DNA from: Gemmatimonadaceae bacterium
GTDB taxonomy: Bacteria; Gemmatimonadota; Gemmatimonadetes; Gemmatimonadales; Gemmatimonadaceae
Direction: 5' to 3'
Length of the DNA: 52,171 nt
Assembly (NCBI GenBank): GCA_013813715.1
Contig: JACCRF010000176.1
Location: forward strand, 1 to 52,171
Shown piece after piece: positions 17,548-26,365 of the stretch. Position 1 is the first letter of the stretch. Every line of letters starts with the position of its first letter. The position numbers and the translations under genes were made by a program. Below the pieces are notes generated by a model. The model was not told the DNA's origin, ran no database searches, and worked only from the letters and a program-made list of their open reading frames with translations.

Positions 17548-18039
17548 CTACGCCAGGGTATATCCGAGCGCGCGTGCGTTCTCGGCCACCCGTCGGTCAC
17601 GCGTGATAAACGTCACCAACGGTGGGGGTTCGCCCAGCAGCTCCGCCGTCGCAATGTGTATCGCGTCGAGCGTCCGAATTGGCTCAACCGGAAAAGGGCG
17701 GCCGGCGCGAATCAAGACCTCTTCCGATACAGCGACGATCTCACAGCGACGCGCGAAGGTCTGGAGGCCGCGAATTGCATCACGCTCTACTGCCGCGCTG
17801 AGCCGACCAGTTGTCCGGGCGCGAATGACCGCCCGATTGGCTTCAGCGAGTGTCAACGCCGATGTCACGCGGCGGCCAGGCGCACGGATAGCCTTTCTGG
17901 CAGCAGGATCGCCTTCCAACAGTGCTGCCAGGAGCGCACTGGATTCAATGTACCGTGTCTCCCTGGTGGCGTTCGCCGCTACCGGAGCCGATCGCGTGTG
18001 GGTCTTGCTCGCACCTGCTGGGGCCTCACCGGTCGCCAC
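17548..18039 (-). CDS. PIN-domain toxin with Glu in place of the first Asp
   Basis: A PIN nuclease of about 163 residues. Conserved features are ALTLAEANRA (Glu), TLDAIHIATAELLG (Asp) and FITRDRRVAENARALGY (Asp). The first metal ligand, normally Asp in a LDSSxLL pattern, reads YIESSALLAALL, so Glu replaces Asp. The start is unclear: GTG 18039 has GAGG nearby and overlaps the antitoxin stop by 14 nt, whereas GTG 18072 has no ribosome site. Either start leaves an unusual 30-residue polar N-terminus before the PIN fold. The pairing with a Phd-type antitoxin fits VapC of the same group as the gene at 30942-31364. Confidence 0.78.
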   Translation of the reverse strand: MATGEAPAGASKTHTRSAPVAANATRETRYIESSALLAALLEGDPAARKAIRAPGRRVTSALTLAEANRAVIRARTTGRLSAAVERDAIRGLQTFARRCEIVAVSEEVLIRAGRPFPVEPIRTLDAIHIATAELLGEPPPLVTFITRDRRVAENARALGYTLA

Positions 18040-18310
18040 GATCCTCGTCGATGAGGGCAGCGGCCGTTCCACGCGGGAGTTTGAGCGATGGAAAATCGGC
18101 GAGAGGATCGCCGTGCTCGAGGGCAGGGCGGATCACGCCCGAGGCAACCAGCTCGTTGTAGCGGGACGGATCGGATCGCGCAGGGCCGGGCGGTACCAAC
18201 TCGGCCACGACGCGCCCGCGATCAGTCACCATAACGCTCTTGCCAGCCACAACCTGCCTGAGGTAGCGACTGAGGTTGTTCTTGAGGTCACGAATACCCA
18301 CGGAGATCAT
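18026..18310 (-). CDS. Phd/YefM-type antitoxin
   Basis: A 94-residue protein starting SVGIRDLKNNLSRYLRQV and continuing GKSVMVTDRGRVVAELVPP, which is the Phd/YefM DNA-binding fold (strand-helix-strand). The C-terminal 40 residues are less ordered and would bind the PIN toxin encoded next. It overlaps that gene by about 14 nt. The ATG at 18310 is close to the palindrome ATGTAGCTACAT, its probable operator. No good Shine-Dalgarno is seen. Confidence 0.87.
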   Translation of the reverse strand: MISVGIRDLKNNLSRYLRQVVAGKSVMVTDRGRVVAELVPPGPARSDPSRYNELVASGVIRPALEHGDPLADFPSLKLPRGTAAALIDEDRGDR

Positions 18311-18317
18311 GTGAGTA

Positions 18318-18339
18318 ATGTAGCCTCATGTAGCTACAT
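18318..18339 (-). promoter_or_regulatory. Operator-like palindrome upstream of the Phd/PIN module
   Basis: ATGTAGCTACAT (18328-18339) is a perfect 12-bp palindrome, preceded by another half site ATGTAGC (18318-18324). It lies 8-29 nt before the antitoxin start. The same ATGTAG hexamer occurs upstream of the second Phd/PIN module (31639-31644), which suggests a shared recognition sequence for the two Phd-type regulators. Confidence 0.55.
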
Positions 18340-18482
18340 TTTACAATGCAACGGAGTCTCCACTGCGTCCTTGGGGCGTCTTCTTGACCGAGCATCTGCC
18401 CTTGGGGAACTGGCTTTATCGGGGTATCGCTCGCGTGATCCTTGCTATGTGAACTGGTGGAGGCATGAATAGGGAGGGAGCA

Positions 18483-18782
18483 ATGCCGAAAGCCTGGAGC
18501 GACAAGGACGAGCGCAAGTACGAGCACATCAAGGAAGGCTACGAAGAGAGCGGCAAGTCTGAGGACGAGGCGGAGGAGATCGCCGCGCGTACCGTGAACA
18601 AGGCTCGCCGCGAGGAGCATCGCACGCCGAGCGAGCGGACTCAGGGCACGGGCAATCCTAACACCGGGCTCGATGCACGGACGAAGGATGAGCTTGAGAA
18701 CCGCGCGAAGGAATTGAACGTCAGCGGTTACAGCACCATGAGCAAGGACGAGCTGATTCGTGCGATCAGGGATAAGGGATAG
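18483..18782 (+). CDS. Small stress-type protein with Rho N-terminal-like motif
   Basis: A 99-residue highly charged protein. The first half (PKAWSDKDERKYEHIKEG, then AEEIAARTVNKARREEHRT) matches the short KGG/ChaB-like or plasmid-stabilisation-type proteins found in many soil bacteria. The second half (TKDELENRAKELNVSGYSTMSKDELIRAIR) is a Rho-N/SAP-like helix-extended-helix motif that binds nucleic acid in relatives. The frame opens 18 nt earlier, but ATG 18483 has GGGAGGGAG just upstream. A GGAAC element at about 18400 could belong to an ECF-sigma promoter, but this is weak. The function is not known; desiccation or stress roles are inferred for the family. Confidence 0.75.
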   Translation: MPKAWSDKDERKYEHIKEGYEESGKSEDEAEEIAARTVNKARREEHRTPSERTQGTGNPNTGLDARTKDELENRAKELNVSGYSTMSKDELIRAIRDKG

Positions 18783-18888
18783 ATGGATTCAAAGTGACGT
18801 GGATTGACCACCGAAGCCGAACCGAAGCGACGCCGTGCCCACATCGGTTATTTTGGCTCGGCTCCGTTCACAACCCACTCGAGAAGCC

Positions 18889-21800
18889 ATGTTGAAAGCT
18901 CTCCTGATCTCACTGCTCACCGCCACCTTGGTGAACCCCGCGGGCGCACAACAGGACAGCGCACGCGGGGATACTCTGCGCCGCGCCACTCGCGCCGACT
19001 CGGCCCCTCGCCCTCGCCCTAGCCGCGACCTCCCTCTGGAAGCCGCTCGCACGCTGTCGCTCGATACGGACGAGGGCTCGTGGATGTCCCTCGACGTCTC
19101 TCCCGACGGCCGAACGATCGTTTTCGACCTGCTCGGCGACCTCTACCTGCTCCCGATCGCCGGGGGCACCGCGTCGCCGCTCACGAGCGGAATGGCATTC
19201 GATGCGCAGCCGCGCTTCAGTCCCGATGGGAAATCCATCGTGTTCACGTCCGACAGAGACGGCGGCGACAACGTCTGGACTCTGGATGTTGCGACCCGGC
19301 GCGACAGGCAGATCACCAAGGGAAAAACGAACCGCTATCGCTCGCCCGAATGGACGCCCGATGGCAAGTATGTGGTCGTGTCCCGCGCCTCGACGCCCAT
19401 CGGAGGGTCGAAGCTCTGGCTGTTTCATGCCGATGGCGGCGGTGGCACGCAGCTCATCAAGGACGCGCAGCCTCTGCTCGCGGGAGCGTTTCCCATCGGC
19501 GCGATGGGCGCGGCCTTCGGCAAGGACGAGCGGTACATCTGGTACGCGCAGCGGGGCGGTTCGTGGGAATACAACGCGGGGATGCCGCAGTATGCCGTCA
19601 CGACTTTCGACCGGCAGAATGGCCGACGCGAGATGCGCGCAAACCTTCACGGCTCGGCGTTCCGGCCGGCGCTCTCGGCCGACGGCAAGTATCTCGTTTA
19701 CGGCTCGCGGTACGAAGCGCAGACAGGTCTGCGTCTGCGAGACCTGGGGACGAGCGAGGAGCGCTGGCTCGCTTACCCCGTGCAGCACGATGAGCAGGAG
19801 TCGGTTGCCTCTCTCGACGTGCTGCCAGGCTACTCGTTCACGCCTGACTCGCGCGCGGTCGTAGTCTCATACGGCGGAAGAATCTGGCGTGTTCCGGTGG
19901 ATGGCTCGAGCGCAGCGCAGATCCCCTTCCGCGTCGTCTCGCGAATCGGCATCGGCCCGAACGTGGCGTTCACCTACAAAGTGGATGACGCGCCGGAGTT
20001 CATCGCGCGTCAGATACGCGACGCTGTTCCATCGCCGGACGGCAGGCGGCTCGCGTTCGTTGCATTGGACAGGTTGTACGTGATGGACTATCCGGGTGGA
20101 GCACCGCGCCAGGTCATCAACCTCGAAGGCAATGAGGCGCAGCCCGCATGGTCACCTGACGGAAATTGGCTGGCGTTCGTGACCTGGACGCCGAAGGGCG
20201 GCCGTCTTCACAAGGTGCCGGCATCCGGCGGACGCGCGACCGATCTTGCCGGAGCTGACGCGCTCTACCTGCAGCCCGCCTGGTCGCGTGATGGCCGTCG
20301 GGTTGTGTTCCTTCGCAGTCCCGCGCAGACAGTGCGCGAATCGGGTGGTTTTGGCGGACCTGCTGAGCTTATGTGGGTTCCATCCTCGGGAGGAAAGCCG
20401 CAGTTCATCGCGACCGGGGCCGGTCGAAGCGTTCCTCACTTTGGTCCCGATTCATCGCGCATCTATCTTTACAGTCAGTCCGACGGCCTGATATCGATTC
20501 GCTGGGATGGAAGCGATCAGCGCAATCATCTCAAGGTGACCGGAGCGAAGTTCCCCGAGCCGGCGCCCGGTGGGCCCACCGCTGCGGCGGCTGCGCTCGT
20601 GCGCCTGTCCCCGTCGGGAGATCAGGCGCTCGTGCAGGTCGCGAACGATCTGTACGTCGTACCAGTGCCGTTCGCGGGCGAGTCGCCATCAATCGGACTT
20701 GCGGATATTTCCTCCGCGGAATTTCCTGCGCGGCGGCTCACCGACGTCGGAGGACAGTTCCCGAGGTGGAGCGACAACGGCCGGCTAGTGCATTGGTCAA
20801 TCGGCAACGCTCATTTCGTTTACGACCTCCAGCGCGCGCGTCAGGTTGACGACTCGCTCGACGAGGCGAAGCGGGCTCGCGGAGACAGCACCGCATCGCC
20901 TGCTCGGCCCCAAGCTCAGCCGCAAAGCACCGACAGCACCAAGCCTGCCGACACGACACTGCATGCGGGAGCCGGACCCGCGGCAAATCCTGCTGCGTAC
21001 CAGCCGCGTGAGACGCGGATCTCCATTCGCGCGAAACGCGACACTCCGGAAGGTTCTGTCATCCTGCGTGGCGCACGCGTTATTACGATGAAGGGCCCCG
21101 AAGTGATCGACCGCGGCGACGTGCTCATTCGCAACAACCGCATCGTTGCAGTTGGGCCGAGCGGAACGCTGACCGTGCCGACGGGGGCGCGCGAGATAGA
21201 CGTGAGCGGCAAGACCATAATGCCGGGCTTCGTGGATACCCATGCGCATCTCAGGGTGCAGCAGGGAATCCATCTCCAGCCGTGGTCGTATCTCGCCAAT
21301 CTCGCGTACGGAGTCACGACGACGCGCGATCCGCAGACCGGCACGACCGATGTACTCACGTACGAGGATGCGGTAACCGCGGGGACGGCGATCGGGCCGC
21401 GCATCTATCACACCGGCCCGGGCCTTTTCAGTACCGGTTACCTGCCTTCAGCGGGTGAGGACATCAAGGATCTCGAGCATGCGCGCCGGGTGATGAAGCG
21501 GTACAGCATGTACTACGATACGAAGACGCTCAAGATGTACATCGCCGGCAACCGGCAGCAGCGCCAGTGGATCATCCAGGCCGCGCGCGAGCAGCGGATA
21601 ATGCCCACTACCGAAGGAGCGCTCGATTTCCGCTACGATCTCACGATGGCGATCGACGGATACCCGGGGCAGGAGCACGCGCTGCCCGCGTACCCATTGT
21701 ACAAGGATGTCGTGAGCCTGTTTGCTGCGAGCGGCACCGCCTATACGCCGACGCTGATAGTCGCCTACAACGGGCCGTGGGGCGAGAACTACTTCTATAC

Positions 21801-22350
21801 TACGGAGAACGTGTACGGTGACCCGAAGCTGCGCCGGTTCACACCGTACGAAGTTCTTGCCGGTGCCACGCGTCGCCGTGTGCGCAGCGCTTACGGTGGA
21901 GGAAACTCTGGCGGCTGGTTTGCGAAGGACGAGTACTCGTTTCCCGAGCAGGCGAAGGTCGCCAATTCAATAGTGCGTGCGGGCGGCCGGGTGGGAGTTG
22001 GCAGCCACGGGCAGCTCCAGGGGCTCGGGTATCACTGGGAGCTGTGGATGCTCCAGTCGGGCGGGATGTCATTGCACGATGCGCTCCGCTGCGCGACGAT
22101 CCTTGGTGCGGAGGCGATCGGGCTTCAGCAGGATCTGGGCTCGATCGAGGCGGGAAAGCTGGCGGACATTCTGGTGCTCGATGCGAACCCGCTCGAGAAT
22201 ATCCGGAACTCGAACACGCTCCGGTATGTGATGAAGAACGGCCGGCTGTATGATGCGGGTTCGCTCGATGAGATCTGGCCGCGGCAGAGGGCGATAGCAC
22301 CGATTCCTGGAATACCGGCGATGCCGAGGACTGGGGCGGGGATCAGGTAG
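18889..22350 (+). CDS. Secreted beta-propeller / amidohydrolase fusion protein
   Basis: A 1153-residue exported protein. The signal peptide ends near AGAQQ. Residues about 60-660 carry TolB/PD40 propeller blades (repeated SPDGRTIVF, SPDGKSIVFTSDRDGGDNVW, SPDGNWLAFVTW). After a Pro/Thr/Ser/Ala-rich linker (about 665-710) comes a metal-dependent amidohydrolase domain: RGARVITMKG, then MPGFVDTHAHL with H785 and H787 as metal ligands, and near the end GVGSHGQLQGLG and AGKLADILVLDANPL. The fusion suggests a periplasmic peptidase or imidazolonepropionase-like hydrolase whose substrate is gated by the propeller. The frame opens 54 nt earlier, but the signal peptide starts at ATG 18889. The substrate is unknown. 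Confidence 0.9.
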   Translation: MLKALLISLLTATLVNPAGAQQDSARGDTLRRATRADSAPRPRPSRDLPLEAARTLSLDTDEGSWMSLDVSPDGRTIVFDLLGDLYLLPIAGGTASPLTSGMAFDAQPRFSPDGKSIVFTSDRDGGDNVWTLDVATRRDRQITKGKTNRYRSPEWTPDGKYVVVSRASTPIGGSKLWLFHADGGGGTQLIKDAQPLLAGAFPIGAMGAAFGKDERYIWYAQRGGSWEYNAGMPQYAVTTFDRQNGRREMRANLHGSAFRPALSADGKYLVYGSRYEAQTGLRLRDLGTSEERWLAYPVQHDEQESVASLDVLPGYSFTPDSRAVVVSYGGRIWRVPVDGSSAAQIPFRVVSRIGIGPNVAFTYKVDDAPEFIARQIRDAVPSPDGRRLAFVALDRLYVMDYPGGAPRQVINLEGNEAQPAWSPDGNWLAFVTWTPKGGRLHKVPASGGRATDLAGADALYLQPAWSRDGRRVVFLRSPAQTVRESGGFGGPAELMWVPSSGGKPQFIATGAGRSVPHFGPDSSRIYLYSQSDGLISIRWDGSDQRNHLKVTGAKFPEPAPGGPTAAAAALVRLSPSGDQALVQVANDLYVVPVPFAGESPSIGLADISSAEFPARRLTDVGGQFPRWSDNGRLVHWSIGNAHFVYDLQRARQVDDSLDEAKRARGDSTASPARPQAQPQSTDSTKPADTTLHAGAGPAANPAAYQPRETRISIRAKRDTPEGSVILRGARVITMKGPEVIDRGDVLIRNNRIVAVGPSGTLTVPTGAREIDVSGKTIMPGFVDTHAHLRVQQGIHLQPWSYLANLAYGVTTTRDPQTGTTDVLTYEDAVTAGTAIGPRIYHTGPGLFSTGYLPSAGEDIKDLEHARRVMKRYSMYYDTKTLKMYIAGNRQQRQWIIQAAREQRIMPTTEGALDFRYDLTMAIDGYPGQEHALPAYPLYKDVVSLFAASGTAYTPTLIVAYNGPWGENYFYTTENVYGDPKLRRFTPYEVLAGATRRRVRSAYGGGNSGGWFAKDEYSFPEQAKVANSIVRAGGRVGVGSHGQLQGLGYHWELWMLQSGGMSLHDALRCATILGAEAIGLQQDLGSIEAGKLADILVLDANPLENIRNSNTLRYVMKNGRLYDAGSLDEIWPRQRAIAPIPGIPAMPRTGAGIR

Positions 22351-22393
22351 ATCCGGAGTCGCCTTGCAGGGTCGCCCCCCTGGCCAGCAGTTC

Positions 22394-22660
22394 TCATCCG
22401 CCTACCGCGGTGAGGTTAATGTATTCCGCCCACAGCGGCACGATGCGATTCAGCCTCGCCTTGAACGCCGTTGCGCCGGCTGGATCGAGCGCCGAATTGG
22501 ATATGGCGGCGAACCGCTGATCGCCGGAGACTTCGACGGGCCGAGTAACCGCGCGCGGTATCTCGTAGGTGTCACCCGGTTCGACAATGCCGCAGCCGGT
22601 GACAAAAGGAACGGCGAAGGCAATGCAAATGAACAGGTGACGGGCTGTCGGTTGCCGCAT
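22394..22660 (-). CDS. Small lipoprotein of unknown function
   Basis: An 88-residue protein with a lipoprotein signal (RHLFICIAFAVPFVTGC, lipobox VTGC) and a mature part of about 65 residues (VEVSGDQRFAAISNSALDPAG, ending NRIVPLWAEYINLTAVGG). I recognise no family. ATG 22660 is chosen because GGAG lies 7 nt upstream; the frame also allows a start at 22693. It is divergent from the hydrolase at 22770 and converges on the amidohydrolase gene. Confidence 0.6.
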   Translation of the reverse strand: MRQPTARHLFICIAFAVPFVTGCGIVEPGDTYEIPRAVTRPVEVSGDQRFAAISNSALDPAGATAFKARLNRIVPLWAEYINLTAVGG

Positions 22661-22769
22661 TCGGAGCTCCAGGCTGATGTGTGTGCGATGCAAGCTGCAC
22701 TCATCAACGAGCTCCTCCCATATGTAGAGCGACGTAGAAACGCGGTCATCGATGTGCGAGTTTATCCCA

Positions 22770-24290
22770 ATGAAATTTGGAATGAGATTTCATGCCCATC
22801 TCGTCCTTGTTGTCGTTGCAGCTGCATGCGCGACGCCGAAACTAGCGCCCGAACCTCAGACTGCCGCACCGAGTACACCACTGTCACGTGCTGCCGCCCG
22901 CCTCCCACTCTCACCGTGCACGCTTCCCGGTGTAAATGAGACAGTCCTCTGTGGCGAATTGCGGAGGCCGGAAAATCGAGAGCGACCAGCTGGCCGCACA
23001 ATTCCGATCTACGTTGTCGTCATCCCGGCACTGAGCCCAACACCCCGGCCAGACCCGTGGGTCGAGGTATCGGGCGGCCCGGGCAACGCAGCCACCGACT
23101 ACACGCGGGACTACGTTGGGACCGGAGTGTCCCGTGCCTACCGTCGCGACCGGGATGTGCTGCTGATGGACGCGCGCGGCATGGGACGGTCGAACCCGCT
23201 CTACTGCGAGGAGATCTCGCTCAACCGAATCTCGTCACTCTTTTCCCGCTGGCCGCTGGACTCCGTGCGAAAGTGCCGCGAGAAGCTCGCCGCTGTTGCC
23301 GATCTGTCACAGTACTCCACCGGCCGCACCGCCGACGATCTCGAGGCGGTGCGCGTCTGGCTCGGTTATCCGAAGCTCAATCTCTGGGGCTACTCATACG
23401 GGACTCGCTCTGTGCTCACCTACATGCAGCGGCATCCTGCAAGCGTGCGAAGCGCGATTCTGTGGGGAGTGGTGCCACCCGACTACCGCCGGCCGCTGTT
23501 CTACGCGCGAGACTCAGAGCGGGCGATGGACAGGTTGCTGGCTGATTGCCTCGCAGCCGCGCCGTGCGCTCGCGCATTTCCCCGCGTTCGTGAAGAGCTG
23601 CGCACGGTGCTCGACCACCTCGATCGCGCTCCCGTACCGGTCACTCTGAAACGCCCGGTCACCGGCGAGCCGCTTCCGACGTCGATTACGCGCGCGGGGT
23701 TCGCGCAGGCTTTGTGGGTGGCACTCGCCTATCCCGACGAGGCGCACAAGCTCCCGATGGTGATTCACCACGCAGCGCGCGGCGACTTCGCGCCGTTTCT
23801 GGAAATGGATGTGGCCACTGCGCCGCCTCGTCGCCGCTATTACAACGCGGCTCACCTCTCGATCATCTGTCCGGAGGAAACGCAGCACATCCGGCCTGAC
23901 GAGATCGAGTCGCATCATCGCGGAACCTTCATGCCGCCCGACCGAGCGCACGAGTATCTCGCTGCGTGCAAGCTGTGGGCGGTGCCCACTCTCCCCGGCG
24001 CGACACTCGAGCCGATTCGATCGGACGTACCAACGCTTATCGTCTCCGGATACATGGATCCCTTCACGCCGCCTGAGCTGGGCGACCGAGTGGCACGCCA
24101 TCTGACGAACAGCAGGCACCTGGTAATCCGCCACCTGTCGCACGAGCCCAACGGCATGAGCGGTACCGACTGTCTCGACAGACTCTCGCTCGCTTTCGTT
24201 GCGAAACCGGAGCCCGCAAAGCTCGATGCGCGGTGCGCCACGCGAATGGGCCCGCCAGCGTTTGTACTGTCGCGCCTTCCCTCCCAATGA
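22770..24290 (+). CDS. Exported alpha/beta hydrolase (tripeptidyl-aminopeptidase-like)
   Basis: A protein of about 506 residues with a lipoprotein-type signal (VLVVVAAAC). The fold markers are VEVSGGPGNAATDY (oxyanion region), DVLLMDARGMGRSNPLYC, the nucleophile elbow WGYSYGTRSVL (S209), and the TAP-like C-terminal domain with VPTLIVSGYMDPFTPPE, which carries the Asp, and a later His in RHLSHEPNG. In this family the enzymes release N-terminal peptides or hydrolyse esters. The start could be ATG 22752, 22770 or 22782; 22770 leaves a normal signal length. It is followed 73 nt later by the cupredoxin-like gene, probably in the same transcript. Confidence 0.85.
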   Translation: MKFGMRFHAHLVLVVVAAACATPKLAPEPQTAAPSTPLSRAAARLPLSPCTLPGVNETVLCGELRRPENRERPAGRTIPIYVVVIPALSPTPRPDPWVEVSGGPGNAATDYTRDYVGTGVSRAYRRDRDVLLMDARGMGRSNPLYCEEISLNRISSLFSRWPLDSVRKCREKLAAVADLSQYSTGRTADDLEAVRVWLGYPKLNLWGYSYGTRSVLTYMQRHPASVRSAILWGVVPPDYRRPLFYARDSERAMDRLLADCLAAAPCARAFPRVREELRTVLDHLDRAPVPVTLKRPVTGEPLPTSITRAGFAQALWVALAYPDEAHKLPMVIHHAARGDFAPFLEMDVATAPPRRRYYNAAHLSIICPEETQHIRPDEIESHHRGTFMPPDRAHEYLAACKLWAVPTLPGATLEPIRSDVPTLIVSGYMDPFTPPELGDRVARHLTNSRHLVIRHLSHEPNGMSGTDCLDRLSLAFVAKPEPAKLDARCATRMGPPAFVLSRLPSQ

Positions 24291-24363
24291 GATCGCGAAC
24301 GTGGAACATTCGGGCGAGCAATAGAAAGGACGCTACGAAGACCTCTTTTCCCCCGGAGACGTT

Positions 24364-25260
24364 ATGAGAGTTCTATTCCTCACTGCGCTACCATGTTCGC
24401 TGCTCGCAACAATATCCCCGGCACAGTCAAGCCGCGTGGCTTCACCCGCCGAGCGTCTTCCGGGACGGGTAATAGACGTGAGCGTGGGCGAGTTCTTTAT
24501 CCGCGCTCCCGATACTATTCGCGCCGGCCTCACGACATTTCGTCTTCACCAGGTTGGTGAGATTCTCACCAATCCTGAAAAGGTGAGAGCCGGGAACCTG
24601 GCTCCTCCAACTCCTGACCACGACCCCACAAGGGCTTTTCATATGCTGTGGGTGACGCGGCTCGAGCCTGGAAGAACGGTAGACGAGTGGTACAAGGCCA
24701 AGGTCCGAGGCGAATCAACTCCGTGGGCTGTGGACCTGGGCGGGCCTGCTTCCGCGGCTCCGCCAGGCACCTCAAACGCTACAATGGTTCTCGAGCCGGG
24801 GACGTACGCTCTCGTGTGTCACGTCGGCTCGGCGCGAGCAGACAAGAATCGCAGCCACCTGCTCAAGGGAATGTTCCGCCCGCTTACCGTCGTCTCATCG
24901 AAATCACCCGATGTTTCATTGCCTCGGCCGGACGTGCTGGCTCGCATCACGCTCAACGGCCGGATCCAGCTCTCACGTCCCGTTCGCAAAGGACGTCAGG
25001 TGATCAGAGTGACCAATGAGACATCGAAGTCGCACGAGTTCATCGTGGCTCGCGTGAATCAAGGCCGCACCGCTGAAGAAGCCATCGCGTGGACGAGGAC
25101 AGATGGGACGACGCATCCATTCACCGGCGTGGGAGGGCTCTCGGACATTCCACCAGGTACGACGCGTACAATTACTGAAGTCTTCGACACAGGCTCATAC
25201 ATTTTCTGGACCGTCAGACGCTCGGCGACCAGTGTCGCAGTCACCATAGGCGGGAGGTGA
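24364..25260 (+). CDS. Secreted protein with two cupredoxin-like domains
   Basis: A 298-residue exported protein (signal MRVLFLTALPCSLLATISPAQS). Two beta-rich halves look related. The first (about 35-178) contains LEPGTYALVCHVG and HLLKGMFRPLTVV. The second (about 195-298) contains VIRVTNETSKSHEFIVARV and PGTTRTITEVFDTGSYIFW. Both follow the strand order of plastocyanin-like folds, but a full set of copper ligands (His-Cys-His-Met) is not visible; the first domain keeps only the Cys-His pair. It may be a copper-less cupredoxin or bind metal differently. It lies downstream of the alpha/beta hydrolase gene. The function is unknown. Confidence 0.7.
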   Translation: MRVLFLTALPCSLLATISPAQSSRVASPAERLPGRVIDVSVGEFFIRAPDTIRAGLTTFRLHQVGEILTNPEKVRAGNLAPPTPDHDPTRAFHMLWVTRLEPGRTVDEWYKAKVRGESTPWAVDLGGPASAAPPGTSNATMVLEPGTYALVCHVGSARADKNRSHLLKGMFRPLTVVSSKSPDVSLPRPDVLARITLNGRIQLSRPVRKGRQVIRVTNETSKSHEFIVARVNQGRTAEEAIAWTRTDGTTHPFTGVGGLSDIPPGTTRTITEVFDTGSYIFWTVRRSATSVAVTIGGR

Positions 25261-25282
25261 GCCGTGCCACAGGGCGGGAGGA

Positions 25283-25504
25283 TTACACCGGCAGGGTCAG
25301 GGTGAATATGCTGGCGGCCCCGGGCGTGCTTTCAACCGTCAGGTCGCCGTTCATTCCGCGTGCAAGCTCACGGCTGATCGCCAGCCCGAGTCCAGTCCCC
25401 TCGTGCGGACGCGTGAGACCGGCGCGTACCTGGACGAACGGATCGAAGATCGCATCGAGCTTGTCCGCCGGAATTCCTCTTCGCGACGCAGCGTCCGCGC
25501 TTTC
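25283..25504 (-). pseudogene. Remnant of a sensor histidine kinase (C-terminal ATPase end)
   Basis: Read on the minus strand, 73 codons ending at TAA 25283 give GIPADKLDAIFDPFVQV (G1 box), then EGTGLGLAISRELA (G2 box), and end GAASIFTLTLPV, the exact end of a HATPase_c domain. An in-frame TAG (25507-25505) closes the frame upstream, and the H-box, N-box and any sensor are absent. The first nine codons after the TAG no longer resemble a kinase. The junction lies about 100 nt from the nucleotidyltransferase module at 25610, so insertion or deletion there probably destroyed the kinase gene. Confidence 0.8.
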
Positions 25505-25609
25505 CTACGCCGCCTTTCGAGCAACTGGTAAGCCCGGAGGCCTGAGTATCGCGGATGCGCGCGACGCAAGTGGTGACTCTAAATGGACGCCAATCCAGTC
25601 GAGCGGACG

Positions 25610-26365
25610 CTAATGCAGGTTTCTCGCGGCGTGCCGCAGCTGCTCCAGCTCGCCCCTGAGAGGGAGCCAGTACTCGCGGTCAAGTTGCCGCTCCCGGGCT
25701 TCCTCTTCCGCCAGAGCATGCTCCACCGATGTGTGCTCCTCCCGTCGCGCCGCCGCAATGGGAACCCGCGTCGATTCCAGGTCAGCCGCTTCCACCGGGT
25801 ACGCCGCGGCCGCCTCTAGCAGCAACTCCGGCGTTCGCAGCTCCAGAAGCCAGAATCGGATCCTTTCAGGCGTTGGCTCGTCGCGGTAAGCGAAATAGTT
25901 CGCTTCCACCAGACGACGGACCATCGGCCAATCCTTGTCCCGCTGCGTTTTCTTGGCGGCGACGAGGTCGGGAAGCGCGATGATGTCGAGGGTTCCGATT
26001 CCAGGGATGGTTGCGGTCGTCCGCCTTTCCCACAAAGACGGGAAAGCATCGACTCCCCGCATCTTCGACATCACGTCGAGCCGCATGCGCCTGACATCCG
26101 GGCGACGGCAGGAGAAGTGGATGCTGTGCCCGCGGTCCAGGTGCTTCTTGTCGAATGGCGGTACTGCAATGACTTCAGCCTCCAACTCAGCAAGAGCTCC
26201 TCGCAGCCGCTCGAGGTTGTCGGTATCAGCGAGAATGACGAGGTCGGTGTCCCGGCTAAACTCCGCTGCGCCGTAGAAGATGCACGCCTGACCCCCCATC
26301 AGCAGTGACTTCACGTCGTGCCTCCGGATCGTTGAAAGGACTCTGTGTATCGGGGTCTGGGTCAA
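25610..26365 (-). CDS. Nucleotidyltransferase of a TA-type pair
   Basis: A 251-residue pol-beta-type nucleotidyltransferase. LLMGGQACIFYGAAEFSRDTDLVIL is the signature, shown here in two parts: GGQACIFYG and SRDTD, the latter with metal-binding Asp residues. A third Asp is likely in RMRLDVMSKM. The C-terminal helical part (SVEHALAEEEARERQLDREYWLPL) could contact a partner or RNA. The ATG at 26365 lies 110 nt inside the upstream small gene, in another frame. The conserved GGQ motif begins about 23 residues after that start, so most of the overlap is coding in both frames. The target is unknown. Confidence 0.82.
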   Translation of the reverse strand: MTQTPIHRVLSTIRRHDVKSLLMGGQACIFYGAAEFSRDTDLVILADTDNLERLRGALAELEAEVIAVPPFDKKHLDRGHSIHFSCRRPDVRRMRLDVMSKMRGVDAFPSLWERRTTATIPGIGTLDIIALPDLVAAKKTQRDKDWPMVRRLVEANYFAYRDEPTPERIRFWLLELRTPELLLEAAAAYPVEAADLESTRVPIAAARREEHTSVEHALAEEEARERQLDREYWLPLRGELEQLRHAARNLH

